Made by a program: the position numbers and the translations under genes. Source: Pictodentalium vernedei (lineage: Eukaryota > Mollusca > Scaphopoda > Dentaliida > Dentaliidae). Taken from it: a stretch of 64,000 bases of DNA. The notes under the pieces were generated by a model. That model searched no databases. It worked only from the letters and a program-made list of their open reading frames with translations, and was not told the origin of the DNA. Positions 33,393 to 44,404 of this stretch are shown here, one piece after another (the stretch's first letter is position 1; each line of letters begins with the position of its first letter). The stretch covers positions 158,737,455-158,801,454 of the forward strand of contig CM062294.1 in the NCBI GenBank assembly GCA_031216915.1. Reading direction: 5' to 3'.

Positions 33393-36300
33393 TCAACCTG
33401 ACCACATGTCCTTCATTCTCCCATCCCACTTCCCCAATATACTCCCAGTGAATCTCATTCTTTTAGGCTGATACTTTGGGCATTCTAGAAGAAAGTGTTC
33501 CAGGGTCTCCACCATGTCCAAGTTACACATCTGGCACTCCCTTTCACCGTCTTTCCCAATTTTTCCCCTCAGCTCCAGGGATCGCGACCTCAGCTTGAAC
33601 AACAGTGACCCCCCAAAGGTGCCATCAAGGTACTCTTCAAAACCTGGCTTCTCTTTATCACGCAGGCCACCCAAAGACCTCTTTGATTTGACCCCCTCTC
33701 GCCAATTACGGTTACAATCCTCCATGACCCTTTCTCTGACGATTTTTTTACCCTGGTTTGCCCCAAAGTCCAGGTCCGAGATCTCCAATGAGTAGTTCTC
33801 CACTAGCTCCCTCGTTTGGACCATCCACCCCGTTTTGATATTTGAGTTGAAAATTCTCAGGAACATTACTTTACACCATCGTTTGTCGGGGAGATTTACC
33901 AAATAATTAAGATAACCGAGCTTCAACAGGTCTATCCTGTCCTTGATCCTCATCCACCCAAGCTCACCCCTGATTGCTTCTAGCGCTGCGGCATTACTCG
34001 ACCCTGTTATCCATCGGCCTGCATCGTTCTGCAGGATTTCCAAGCTCTTTACGGCCGTCTGGTTTAGGGGTACCACTTCCGTACCGTATGTTATACTTGG
34101 CAGCCCCACCATTTCCCAAATGGTTTTCCCCACGAAAACCTTATTGAAACTGTTTCTCCCTATAAGTTTCATTTGGTTAAGGATTCGTTTCCCCTTCAGA
34201 ATCAATTTATTTGTGTGGTTCCGGTAGATGCCTCTTCCTGTAATGTTTATATTTACCCCCAAATACTCGTAATCACCCGTCTCTCCCACACTGAGAAGTT
34301 TGCTGCTCCCTTCCGGAATGCAGAACTCACCCACTCTCCACCTTCGAGTGGGGTCCACTTTGCGGCCCACAGGTATAACTTTGCTCTTGCTTTCATTAAG
34401 TTCGAGTCTCCATTTGCTCCCATATTTCCCAACAATTCCCAGCATTTTCGTTACCCCTCTTCGCTTTCTGACACTAGAACCATATCGTCTGCAAAAAATA
34501 GCCCTGGGATCTTCAAGTCACCAACTGCTACCCCCTCCTCGCTACGCAGGAGTTCATCTCCTAAACCTTTGATGTACAATGCAAACAGGATCGGCGAAAG
34601 GATACAGCCCTGTTTTAGGCCTATCTCCATAGGCACACGTTTCGTTGTAATGTTTCCCAGGCTAAGTTCACTCTGTACATCTTCATATAATGCTTTCATA
34701 ATTCCAACAAACTCGCCTCCTAAGCCCATAGCCTCCAGCTTGTGCCACATACCTTCCCTCCATACTCTATCGTATGCCTTCTTGATATCCAAAAAGGCCA
34801 TAAACATCTTTTTCTTTTTTGCTTTCGCGGATTCTATCATTTGGGATAGTGTGAAAAGATGGTCAGTAACTCTCCTTCCCTTCCTGAAGCCATTCTGGAT
34901 TTCTCCCAAAAAACCCTTCTCCTCAATTACCTCCTCTAGTCTCCCATAAAGGACTTTACAGAACACCTTTCCAATGTTGCTACTGACAGAGATCCCTCGA
35001 TAGTTATCCAAAACTTCTTTTTCCCCCTTTTTGTGAATAAATGTCACTTTGCTTTCCCTCCACTCCTTTGGGACCTCTTGTTTTTCTATGGCTAAATTGA
35101 ATAGGGCAGTTAGGCTTTCCAAGAGTTCCTCTCCCCCTTTTTTGATAAACTCGTTAGGAATTTCGTCCACCCCTCCCGCTTTTCCATTCCTCAATTTTGA
35201 GATCACCCTTCGCACCTCCTCAGTTTTAATTTCGCTGCACACGAAGTCCGAGAGATTTTCCTCGACCTGGTTCGGACACTCCGGTGGGTTCCCCATGCCC
35301 CATCACTTATCGTTTACCTTTTCCCAGTGCTTGACTAGTTCTAATGCGATTTGATCTCGCTCTTCTGTAACTCTGCCATCTACTTTAATGCTCTGTTGGT
35401 TATTCCCTTTGTTACGTTTGTTCACCCATTTCCAAAATACGCTCGAACTCGACCCCCCTGTCGTTCTTATCGTCCTAATAAGACTGCTATTTCGCACTCT
35501 CCGGTTGTCGTCTTTTATCTTGTTTACTTTATTTCGTGCTTGTTGGTATTCTTCCTTTGCTACCATGGCCTCATTGCTTTCCACCCCCTTAAGTTTTCTA
35601 CTTCTCCTGTATGCAGCACATTTAGCTTTTCTAACCTTTATGGCCCTTTTCAGTTCTTCGTTCACTCTGTACCCAAGTTCCCGTGTTGGCACCCTAATCT
35701 TTCCTACACTTTCCTTCCCTGCCTCCACTAGGCTCGCAACTATGGCGTCGGCCATCTTCTGGACACTACCCCCCTTGTGTACGGTTGCAAGCTTTGGTTT
35801 CAGTTTTTCTTCGAACTTCACCCAGTCGGCATCCTTTTTGAGTTCCCAAATATCCTTGAAGCTTCCTTTCCTTTTCTCTAGGTTTTTGGCCCTCATCGTC
35901 ACTGTAATCAAGTTGTGATCACTATCCAACTCCATTTTGCCCTCATCATCCACTTCTACCCTTATCACCTCCCTCCATAAATTCATATCTATGAGAATGT
36001 AGTTAATTATTGATTTTCTGTCGTTTCTCTCCCAGGTCCATTTCCCCTTACATCTAGCGTCCCTGTTCAGAATCTTCAGACCGAGCTCATTTGTGAAGTT
36101 CAACAGCTTCCTTCCATTCCTGTTGACTTTCTTGTCCCCACCCTCTATGCCTTCTTCCTTGTCACCTATGTGTCCATTAAAGTCGCCCATCAGAATTATA
36201 CCGAGCCCCCTGTTTTCTAGTTCGGTGATATTGGACCTTAGTGTTGAGTATATCGAGTCATTTCTCTCGGGTTTACTTCCCTCCACCGCACAGTACACAA

Positions 36301-36739
36301 TCCCAAGGGCAATACTTTTGTTTCTCAGACTGATCTTTACCCATCCAATTTCTTTTGACACATCAGCCGAGGTAATGATATCTTCCAGATCTGTAATCAG
36401 CGACGGTTTTAAATCCTCTTTAATGTACATGCCTACCCCTCCCCCCCTTTTCTGGCCTTCCGTTCGCCCTACACCTATCCACACACACCCGTTTACTTGG
36501 TCTACCCGTTCCTCGTGTCTTACCCACGTCTCGCTTAAGCCCATGACATCAAACTCCTCTGCCTCGATCAATGTAGCAATTTCACTTACTTTCCGGTGGA
36601 GACCCTGGATGTTGCTATAACCCACTTTCAGGGTACCGAGGTTCATTGCCTTCCGCCTATTGGGCCCATTATTTTCTGGTGCTAGTCTTGGTAAACTTAT
36701 TCTGTCCCCCTCACTCTTGTTCACCCCACCTATGTCCAC
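33393..36739 (-). pseudogene. LINE ORF2: endonuclease and reverse transcriptase, one stop and one frameshift
   Basis: Endonuclease part (36739-35306): YSNIQG, LSETWV, GDFNGHIG and DSDHNLI; the usual Asp before YIL is Asn (INYILID). A TGA at 35305-35303 interrupts the frame, which then continues unchanged through the reverse transcriptase (35302-34454): NGKAGGVDEIPNEF, YRGISV, DIKKAYDRVWREG, GLKQGCILSPILFALY and FADDMVLV. A one-base frameshift near 34450 separates the C-terminal part (34445-33393), which ends with a CCHC knuckle CQMCNLDMVETLEHFLLEC. Because only two lesions are found in more than 1,100 codons, inactivation looks recent. Shown on the sequence: the motifs and lesions; the CR1-like assignment is by architecture. 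Confidence 0.9.
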
Positions 36740-36744
36740 TCTCG

Positions 36745-37920
36745 TTATACTTGCCTCTGACCTCCCACCCCGCTCCTCTCCAAAAAAGGCTCTGCTACCC
36801 GTAGAATTTTATCCCCTAATACCCGTTTCCCCGCCCTGCTAAGATGCAGCCCGTCACGCCCGTACATGCTCCCATTGCCCCAAAACGTGTCCCAATGGTC
36901 GATAAAGGGAATTCCCAGATCAACACAGTAGTCCTCTAACTCTTCATTTTGCGCCAAAATCCTTGAGTTCCGTTCGTCCCCACCTCCAAGGACAGGAAGG
37001 ACCCCGGATACGACTACCCTTGCATTCCTACTTAGCAGTTTGCCGACTAAGCCTCTATACGACTCCACCAAACTTACTGACCTTCTCTCCCTGATATTGT
37101 TGGTCCCCACATGGACCACCACTACCGGTTCTGATCCTGACCCTGCCACAATGCCATCTACCCGGTCCCTGAGATCCTCCACCTTCGCCCCCGGAAAGCA
37201 CAAGACTGTTCGATTGGAACTATCAGGACCACAAACTACATTGTCAATCCCACGTACAATGCTGCTCCCCGCCACCACTAATTTTCTTCTTCTGACCCCA
37301 GTTCCTATATCATCTGCATCTTCTCTCGTTTTGCAAGCTCCTGTCCCCCTCTTTCTCTTGACCGCCCTCCTTACCCCGACTGACCTATCATCATCAACAA
37401 CAATCTCACCCCCCACACTTTCCCCCTCACTCTCGTCCCCAGGGGTATCAGAGTCTAAAACACTAAACCTGTTTTCTAAACACCGCCTAGCAACCTTGGC
37501 AGCCTTACGCCGACTCTGGCTTCCGGACTCGACGCAGCCCTGACCTGACGCCACCTTCCGAATTTTCCTACTAGAACCCCCCTCCTCAGTTACACCCCCC
37601 ACATCAAGCATTATTCCCCCACGTTTCCTGCTTCCCAGTTTCCTCCTCGAGTCCACAACGACCTTCCACCCACCTTCCACCTCACCATCGTAGGTAACCT
37701 TCAACGGGGTAACTCCAGATACACCGGCCCTTCCCAACCTCCCTCTCAGCTCTGCAATCTCCCGCTCGAATCCAACACACTTCTCTAACAACTGTAAAAT
37801 ATCCCTGCAATTCGCACATATCCCACTACTCTCCATTGACCGACCACCACCATACTTCATATTACACTGTCTGCATGCCTCCGGATCCTCACTCTCCCCC
37901 ACCTGCACCCCTCGACTCAC
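36745..37920 (-). CDS. LINE ORF1: zinc finger, short coiled coil, SGNH/GDSL esterase
   Basis: Intact 391-residue ORF. Residues 16-38 hold CRQC and CANC pairs, a small zinc-binding motif, followed by a heptad-like LLEKCVGFEREIAELRGRL. The middle is low complexity and basic. From about residue 215 an SGNH hydrolase fold is clear: block I VVAGSSIVRG (nucleophile Ser), a GTNN block (Asn), and near the end YGRDGLHLS (Asp-Gly-Leu-His catalytic pair). Such esterase ORF1 proteins are known in CR1 LINEs and are thought to help ribonucleoprotein or membrane interactions. The stop lies a few bases before the reading frame of ORF2 opens (36739), so ORF2 is presumably reached by reinitiation; its first ATG is about residue 32. 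All catalytic residues visible are preserved. Confidence 0.88.
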   Translation of the reverse strand: MSRGVQVGESEDPEACRQCNMKYGGGRSMESSGICANCRDILQLLEKCVGFEREIAELRGRLGRAGVSGVTPLKVTYDGEVEGGWKVVVDSRRKLGSRKRGGIMLDVGGVTEEGGSSRKIRKVASGQGCVESGSQSRRKAAKVARRCLENRFSVLDSDTPGDESEGESVGGEIVVDDDRSVGVRRAVKRKRGTGACKTREDADDIGTGVRRRKLVVAGSSIVRGIDNVVCGPDSSNRTVLCFPGAKVEDLRDRVDGIVAGSGSEPVVVVHVGTNNIRERRSVSLVESYRGLVGKLLSRNARVVVSGVLPVLGGGDERNSRILAQNEELEDYCVDLGIPFIDHWDTFWGNGSMYGRDGLHLSRAGKRVLGDKILRVAEPFLERSGVGGQRQV

Positions 37921-37990
37921 CTCCCCAGACCTCCCTTAACACCCATACTTACCTCCGTCTGAACACCCGTCGTACACTTACCATTCATGA

Positions 37991-38782
37991 TTACAAATAA
38001 TTACAAAGCCAAAATTACACAGAGGAACTAAAAATTTGAGAAAGCGGTCGAAAACGTAAACACAACAAAACAAAACACCGAAAAATAATATAGGCAGCGA
38101 TCAGCTGTTTACTTTCATGCATCAATTCAAGGTTGAAACGAGTGGAATTATCAATAGGAATGGTCAGACTCTTATAATTTATATACCAAAATGTTTGGAA
38201 TGACACACAGAACATGTGGAAACTGAAAATTGTCCATGGGAACTACTTGACTGCTACTAGAACCAGTAAATGTTGCAACAATAATAGCTGATCTGTTGAC
38301 TAATTCGAATTTGATAAGCAGTCCATAGAAAGCGTGAATAAATTCACGATTATTTTGGTTAGTGAGTTCATTTAATGTAATTTCCAAAGTGTTGGTCCCA
38401 TTTCGATAATTCAGCCATGTAAGAATTATTTTGAAATGCAGGAGTATCAATCTCATAATATATGGTTTTACGCCAATAGCGATGGATATCGGAATTCATC
38501 AATTTTACACGCAATGTGATTGCATGGCAAAGAATGTTAAATTTACGATGTTACAAAATTACACTGCTCATGGACGGCTTGAAATTGTTGCAGCAGACAA
38601 AACGTGGAAGAAATGGATTACCGCCATACCAGAATTTTCGAGACAAATATAGTTCGGCCTTCAATCAAATGAGATTTTCGAACAAGCACAATTATGACGA
38701 TTACCAAATATGTTCATGTAAATATATTTTTGTTTTCAAACCCACTAATCCAATTTTATATTTTACTTATCGACATCAACAA
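37991..38782. other. Unassigned sequence right of LINE element II
   Basis: Holds the inverted partner (38112-38154) of 33051-33092. No coding region can be supported. Confidence 0.35.
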
Positions 38783-39240
38783 GTGGTTTTAAATGTCACC
38801 GCTTGCTTTTAGAGTGTGGTAACTCGAAGAAAAATGGTAACCTAAGTTATATTTATGTCACTGATTCATTTTATGGGTTTTTTTTAAACATAATTTTATT
38901 TCTCAAAATAAAAATAGGGTTTGACGAACAGGCATAGCCTATATCAACGTCTCTCCCAATACATTTAACAAATTACAAAAATAATAAATGGGTGCAAGTG
39001 AGTGTGTAGTGGAGGACAGCATATAATTCTGATTTCATTTATCACATTTTACGAAGCACTGAATTACGTTCTATGCGTGCTGCCTCCAAAAAAGGGAAAT
39101 CCATTCTTCAGCAGATCTTAGTTGATTTTTCTCTTGACAAACAGACATTTTCGAACATTGAAATACGTACTGGTCTATTAGATTTATGACAGCTACAGTA
39201 CAGTTGTGGCCACTGAAATAGTCTGATACTCCCTCTCCCA
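38783..39240. repeat. Duplicated segment, copy 1 (with LINE 3' UTR)
   Basis: Direct paralogue of 43694-44145, beginning GTGGTTTTAAATGTCACCGC. The homology covers both the LINE 3' end (from 38881) and about 100 bases beyond its tail, so it arose by segmental duplication and not by two LINE insertions. Confidence 0.85.
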
Positions 39241-39640
39241 AGTCTCCTCCTCCCCCCCCCCTAGTTTGGGATTTATCATAGTTTACCCATTCCGTTGAAA
39301 ATGTAAAGTGATGTTAAACCTGCTTATTTTCTTCTGCAATTCCTGTCTCTGTAGGACACTCAAACACAAAGCGTTGCTCGTTTTCTTCAAAATGCCCACA
39401 CGAACATCTCGGGTCATCAGATATAAATCTTACGAATTTGTGAGCATTTAAATCACTACAACGCATGGTGTATTTTCCCTTTCCTACAGATAGTGCGGTA
39501 AAACTGTGGAACAGTCTGGTCTCCACGCCTTAGTTTATTTTTGAAACTTTCAGCGCTTTCGATATAACGTATTTCAGCGTCGAGGTCATTCCACAAGCCT
39601 CACCGACGACGGCAGGAAAGATTCAAAAATATTCTTCACC
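38881..39640 (-). mobile_element. CR1/L2-like LINE 3' end, minus strand
   Basis: On the minus strand the tail (AATAAAATTATGTTTAAAAA at 38881-38905) and GCCTGTTCGTCAAACCC match the end of element I. Upstream, 39526-39314 encodes the C-terminal knuckle: DLNAHKFVRFI and CSCGHFEENEQRFVFEC, equivalent to LNAHKFERFI and CNCGYVYESPEHFLLQC of the ORF at 5343. Further up, SFLPSSVRLW-like codons appear in shifted frames, so the coding part is a broken remnant. Confidence 0.82.
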
Positions 39641-40623
39641 ACCTGTGAAGTCAAACATCCACATCATAATTGACAACTTAAAATTTCAACACATCTGAAA
39701 CTCCGCAGTCTCAGAGTTGAGCCAGAGTACGGATGTACGTGATATGTCTGGCAGAATATTCCGCAGGATTTCGGTTACAATACAGTGGTTTTTTTTTACA
39801 TTGAAGACACTACAAACCTTTTCCTCCCTCTCCACCTCATTAAGCACATTTTCGGAAAAACAACCCTATATCCACCAAGTTTATCACCTCATGAAAAAAA
39901 TATACCACAAAAACGTATTGGTCGCCATGGGATTTTTGCCTTCAAAATTAGTGCTTCCTGTACTCCTGTCCAGTTTCGCACTCAATAAAATAGACCTACT
40001 TTTACTTGCCCCCACCCAATTTTAATGTTCTCTCACACTTTCCAGAAGACAGTTATTACCAATATTTTATAATGTTTTCAAAATAATCACTTTAATATTT
40101 TATTCACACTTACAAGCTCAGTTCACTTTCCACCAATTGTATAAAGCAGGAAACTTTTATCCTCCATTAAAGGTTGGGTATAAACCACTAGAGGAGCTGT
40201 TTGCATGAAAACACTGTATTGTAACCAGGACATTCAGGTTAATATAAATTATCACCCAATTGACCGTACGAGCATTTTGTAAAAACTGCGAAATATCAAT
40301 AAGCTGTGTCTCACTATAGATCGTTATCATACGATTTTTCCAGTAAACAACAAATTTGGTGTCGATCGACAAAATTTTTTCGTAAGAACACACAAGAAGA
40401 TGACTTTCTTTCGATTTTGACTGAAACGATTTTTGTCGAAATAATCAAACACGTTTTAGTTGATTTCAACTTCTTTTATCGATAGACTCCTTCGATTTGT
40501 CGAAGGGATTACGGCTGACCAGCCTCCAGAGAAAAATTGTACGACAAAACGTCTATAGTGAGAACAGCCTTCAGATTTTTTACGTTCGACAAAAATCGAT
40601 CGACAAAATACGTTCAATAAAAG
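39641..40623. other. Decayed LINE-like or unassigned sequence
   Basis: The nearest part may continue the LINE in broken frames; beyond about 40030 nothing is recognised apart from repeated TCGACAAAA words near 40360-40610. Confidence 0.35.
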
Positions 40624-40633
40624 ACGTACGATG

Positions 40634-41038
40634 GGGGCGCGGTGGCGTTGCGATAACCGGTTCTCGTCAAATCACCGTAGTTAAGCAACGTCGCGCCCAG
40701 TTAATCATTGGATGGGTGACTGTCTGAGCGATCAATTCGGACTCCCGCGTTGTGTCTGTCCTTGGGCAAGGCACTTAACCCCGTTTGTCCACATGGAGGC
40801 ACGATGACGCTGTGTACTAAGGCGTACTGCACGTCGATGGTACGCATGTCTTCAATCATTCTAACCCTGCCTGTGCTGCAGTGCGGAGTTACGATGCTGT
40901 GGAGCAAGCAGCTGCTCGTCGTTGCTCGGTGGTTCTCTCCGGGTACTCCGGCTTCCTCCACTCGTAAAACTGTCACGATTATGATTAGCCATTGTGCATA
41001 AGTATATGACTTTAAACGCCAATAAATAAATAATAAAT
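40634..41038 (+). mobile_element. SINE with 5S rRNA-derived head
   Basis: Flanked by an exact 10-bp target duplication ACGTACGATG (40624-40633 and 41039-41048). The head (about 40640-40735) is 5S rRNA-like: ACCGGTTCTCGTC, the box A/IE region AGTTAAGCAACGTCG and box C TTGGATGGGTGACTG. From about 40755 the body is that of the tRNA-headed SINE: GTCCTTGGGCAAGGCACTTA, GTGTACTAAGGCGTACTGCA, GGGTACTCCGGCTTCCTCCA, GCCATTGTGCATAAGTATAT. The tail is AATAAATAAATAATAAATA. 5S-headed SINEs form the SINE3 class. Pol III promoter boxes look intact. Confidence 0.93.
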
Positions 41039-41048
41039 ACGTACGATG

Positions 41049-41556
41049 AAAATGTATAGTGAGAACACAGCTATATTCTCATGGCACTACTTGACCTATG
41101 GAATGTGTTTACATCATGATCGACATTCAGGCAGGTCACTGTTAAGTAAAACAATGGAACACTTACTAGCTAATTGAAAACTAAATACATAGAGATTATT
41201 ACCATTATGCGGATGTACAAAATATGTATTACAATATATTGGGGATAAGTCAAGAATTTAGACGAATATATAACGAACTATTTATTCGTACGGATGAACT
41301 AAAAGAAAAAAAAATGGAACTCACGCGAAAGGAATGTGCATGCATCCGACCCCCTGATACAAACATCTGTATCAGGGTGATGGATACACGACAGTTGCGG
41401 AGTTAATACAGACAAAATACATGTTGATTGTAAGATAAAAACCTTTAACAACCTCATCAACGCTTCTCTTCATGACACCATTAACAACAATTCTTCTACA
41501 GGGGACAGAGTACGGCACAATACATTAGAACGAAGAATTGACCACCAGTTATCTCT
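41049..41556. other. Unassigned sequence
   Basis: A 29-base hairpin (CCCTGATACA..TGTATCAGGG, 41351-41379); nothing else recognised. Confidence 0.4.
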
Positions 41557-41805
41557 TTAACCCTTTACCCAACGTAACAGCCCAAACCGGCCAGCGCTAT
41601 TCTCAAAAATCGCCTATTAATTTTAATTATTTTTTCATTTTTTGTCTCAAAAACATAGGTTATGACCCCTCATTGGAACGAGCTCGTCGAGCTCGTTCCA
41701 ATGAGGGGTCATAACCTATGTTTTTGAGACAAAAAATGAAAAAAAATAGTTATTCAATAATTTTTTTTGCAAGTGTCGTCTGCTTTTCATGTTAGGTAAA
41801 GAGTT
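41557..41805. mobile_element. TTAA MITE with perfect GAGCTCGTCGAGCTC palindrome
   Basis: TTAACCCTTTACCCAACGTAA left end, CATGTTAGGTAAAGAGTTA right end (final TTAA damaged). The hairpin arms TTTTTTGTCTCAAAAACATA to TATGTTTTTGAGACAAAAAA are perfectly complementary over about 50 bp each. Confidence 0.88.
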
Positions 41806-41815
41806 ACCTATTTAC

Positions 41816-42056
41816 TTAACCCTTTGAACCCTGGAGGTATCTTCCATGTCATTTCAATAGCAGTAATTGAAAGAGTCTACATTTATTATTTGGGGGTAGA
41901 CCAATTAATATTTTCAACTGGCAGTCGTGAGGCTACACGTTGAGAATATTAATTGGTCTACCCCACACATTAACTCAGCAGCCATACTTGTTAATTAATT
42001 TATGACGTATCATGCTTCCAGACCGGAAAAGTGGCCGCTCGGATTCAAAGGGTTAA
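41816..42056. mobile_element. TTAA MITE, second family, reversed
   Basis: TTAACCCTTTGAACCCTGG and GATTCAAAGGGTTAA with TTAA both sides. Same family as 24678-24893 in opposite orientation; inner arms GTAGACCAATTAATATT / AATATTAATTGGTCTAC. Lies only about 10 bp from the preceding MITE. Confidence 0.87.
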
Positions 42057-42196
42057 TTAATCTATCTACTCTGTTATCTCTGTAGGTTGCATTACGTAAC
42101 ATCCTTCTGTTATGAGGGCTACATCTCGGTATCTTGACCCTTTCTTGTCGTTTCAAATAATCTACAGTGTCTTAACTTTTTTTCACTTTCTATCCG

Positions 42197-42340
42197 TGTA
42201 TTTATTTATTTATTGGTGTTTAATGTCACATACTTATGCACAATGGCTAATCGTGACCGTGACAGTTTTACGGGTGGAGGAAGCCGGAGTACCCGGAGAG
42301 AACCACCGAGCAGCTGTCAGCTCCTCAACATTTCCCATCC
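42197..42340 (-). mobile_element. SINE 3' fragment, reverse orientation
   Basis: Tail TATTTATTTATTTATTGG, then ACATACTTATGCACAATGGC and GGAGGAAGCCGGAGTACCC; 5'-truncated within the body. Confidence 0.88.
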
Positions 42341-42807
42341 GTGATTTGAGCGATGGGATTTTCACGTTTTTTTCTTATTGTTTGATATTTAGCCCCATTT
42401 TGACGCTCATCCTTTTGAAATTGTGCTAATATAATCTTTAATAAAACCATATCAAAAAATGTGTTCTTGTCCTCAAAAATTGTCAACGGTTTTTGGCCGA
42501 ATTGATGTGGACGTCATAAGAAGTCAAAGCGCTAAAAACTGAAATGCGCTCAATTATCACGAAATTTTAGTATGTTATGTTTTTGAGTTGAAACAAAAAC
42601 AGCAGAGAGCTGTTTTTATTTTTTAGATTTATCACCATTTTCGACCTTTTTTTTACGTAAAGTCGTCTTTTCACGCGTACGAGTTGGTGACCAACATCAA
42701 GTGACAAAAATCGGCGGTGGCCGTTGTCCGTTGGATGGGATCTGGAGGTTCGCTCGCGATCTTTACTAAACCTCTGATATTGTATCTGTTTTCCATTCAA
42801 AAGCACA
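42341..42807. other. Unassigned sequence
   Basis: No supported gene or repeat. Confidence 0.35.
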
Positions 42808-42988
42808 CACTCTAAATTCAGTTGTGTTAAAAACAGCCTAAAACAACCGGGTTGAGTGAATATTAACCCAATTGATCAACCCAAATTAACTTGGGTTGAG
42901 TGATTATTAACCCAATGTAAAACCAATATAAACCCAACTGGGATCATATTCACTTGTTTTGATGTTTAACCCAGCTGATTTTAGAGTG
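42808..42988. mobile_element. 181-bp MITE with CACTCTAAA termini
   Basis: Left CACTCTAAATTCAG, right CTGATTTTAGAGTG, subterminal GTTAAA, and an interior of repeated AACCCA/TGGGTT words with CCCAATTGATCAACCC. Superfamily uncertain; no clear target duplication. Confidence 0.7.
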
Positions 42989-43113
42989 CCATGTAACACA
43001 ACACCTTACAATTTACACCTGATTTGAACAAACGTGTAAAGTGTACTGAAAATTTGGAGATTCGCTTACCATCTTAAGTAAATCTCTACTAGTATTCTTG
43101 TGTTTCTTTTCAG

Positions 43114-43481
43114 CTTCTCGTGCACCTAAAACACCAAAGCTCAAACTCATCGCATCTGTAACACGTCCATGTAACGTTAAGTGCCGGCAGAAAAGACTTT
43201 TACCAATTACCATCGGCAACTTGACCAACAACACCGACGGTATCAGGATAGATGCCAAATCTACAGGAAAATACAGGAGAAAATTCAACACTGCATACGA
43301 CAAAAGCCTTTCAGTGAATGCACTTGGAGGAGTGGTTATGGTTTTATTTTTTGCTTTCTGTGGAGTTTTATTTTTCTTGTTCACAGCTCCGAGTGTTTCT
43401 CAGAAAGGACGCACACGTTGTCGCCACAAACGAAGACGATTCCGTAGAAGAGTGAGAAAAATACGACAAACCACCTTCTGA
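43114..43481 (+). CDS. Candidate terminal exon: N-glycosylation sites, transmembrane helix, basic tail
   Basis: A good acceptor TGTTTCTTTTCAG ends at 43113, and the frame then runs in phase 1 to a TGA at 43479-43481. An ATTAAA poly-A signal lies at 43572-43577. The peptide has SRAPKTPKLKL, two sequons (NLT, NNT), then a transmembrane helix GGVVMVLFFAFCGVLFFLF and a very basic tail (CRHKRRRFRRRVRKIRQ). This is the layout of the end of a type I single-pass membrane protein with a short cytoplasmic tail. No family recognised. The phase fits the donor at 27510, which would imply a 15.6-kb intron filled with transposable elements. A chance ORF remains possible, but splice site, sequons, helix and poly-A signal agree. 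Confidence 0.45.
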
Positions 43482-43693
43482 TCACTGTGAGATGACAGTG
43501 TATGTATTGACAATGAGAATCTGTTTAAATCTCCTCTTTCTACGAACGTTTTGTGATCATGTCTGTTTGTGATTAAATTCCGAACTTATTATACCTACTT
43601 TTGAGATTATGAAAACTCGCCCTCTACGTTCGCACAGCTTGTCTGAAACATAACAGTCTTATCCGCCGGAAAAGTCTTGATTCCTGAACTTTT

Positions 43694-44145
43694 CAGGTGG
43701 TTTTAAATGTCACCGCTTGCTTTTAGAGTGTGGTAACTCGAGAAATGGTAACCTAAGTTTTATTTGTGTCATTTAATGTTGTTTTTTTCAAACATAATTT
43801 TATTTCTCAAAGTAGAAACAGGGTTTGACGAACAGGCATAGCCTTTATCAACGTCTCTCCCAATACATTTCACAAATTACGAAAGATAATAAATGGGTGC
43901 AAATCGTGTGCAGTGAAGGTCAACACATAATTCTGATTTCATTAATCACATTTTATGAAACACGTAATTATATTCTAAGCTTGTTGCCTCCAAAAAGAGG
44001 GAAATCCATTCTTCAGTAAATCTTGGGTGATTTTCCGCATGGCAAACAGACATTTTCGAACATTGAAATACGTACTGGTCTATTAGATTTATGACAGCTG
44101 CAGTACAGTTGTGGCCACTAAGATAGGCTGATACTCACTCTCCCC
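43694..44145. repeat. Duplicated segment, copy 2 (LINE 3' UTR remnant)
   Basis: Paralogue of 38783-39240. On the minus strand 43787 onward reads as the 3' end of the element-I LINE family. No coding part is left because the match stops at the microsatellite. Confidence 0.85.
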
Positions 44146-44162
44146 AGTCTCGTCCCCAGTCT

Positions 44163-44404
<242 letters not shown>

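Larger units (their letters stand above)
33188..37990 (-). mobile_element. LINE element II, nearly full length, minus strand
   Basis: Two-ORF LINE reading from about 37990 down to a TAATAATAATAATA tail at 33188-33202. ORF1 encodes an SGNH hydrolase; ORF2 an endonuclease and reverse transcriptase. The 3' UTR (33192-33392) is also present as a plus-strand fragment at 47029-47255. SGNH-type ORF1 and a short-repeat tail instead of poly-A are typical of CR1-type elements. ORF2 has one stop and one frameshift, so this copy is recently dead. The 5' end is approximate; no target duplication is seen. Confidence 0.88.

Noticed and set aside
33514..36842. Several long plus-strand open frames opposite LINE element II
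   Set aside because: They are antisense frames of the LINE ORFs with Ser/Pro/Leu-rich, non-family translations.
40634..40740. A genuine 5S rRNA gene
   Set aside because: Only the internal promoter half is conserved and it is fused to a SINE body with a target-site duplication.
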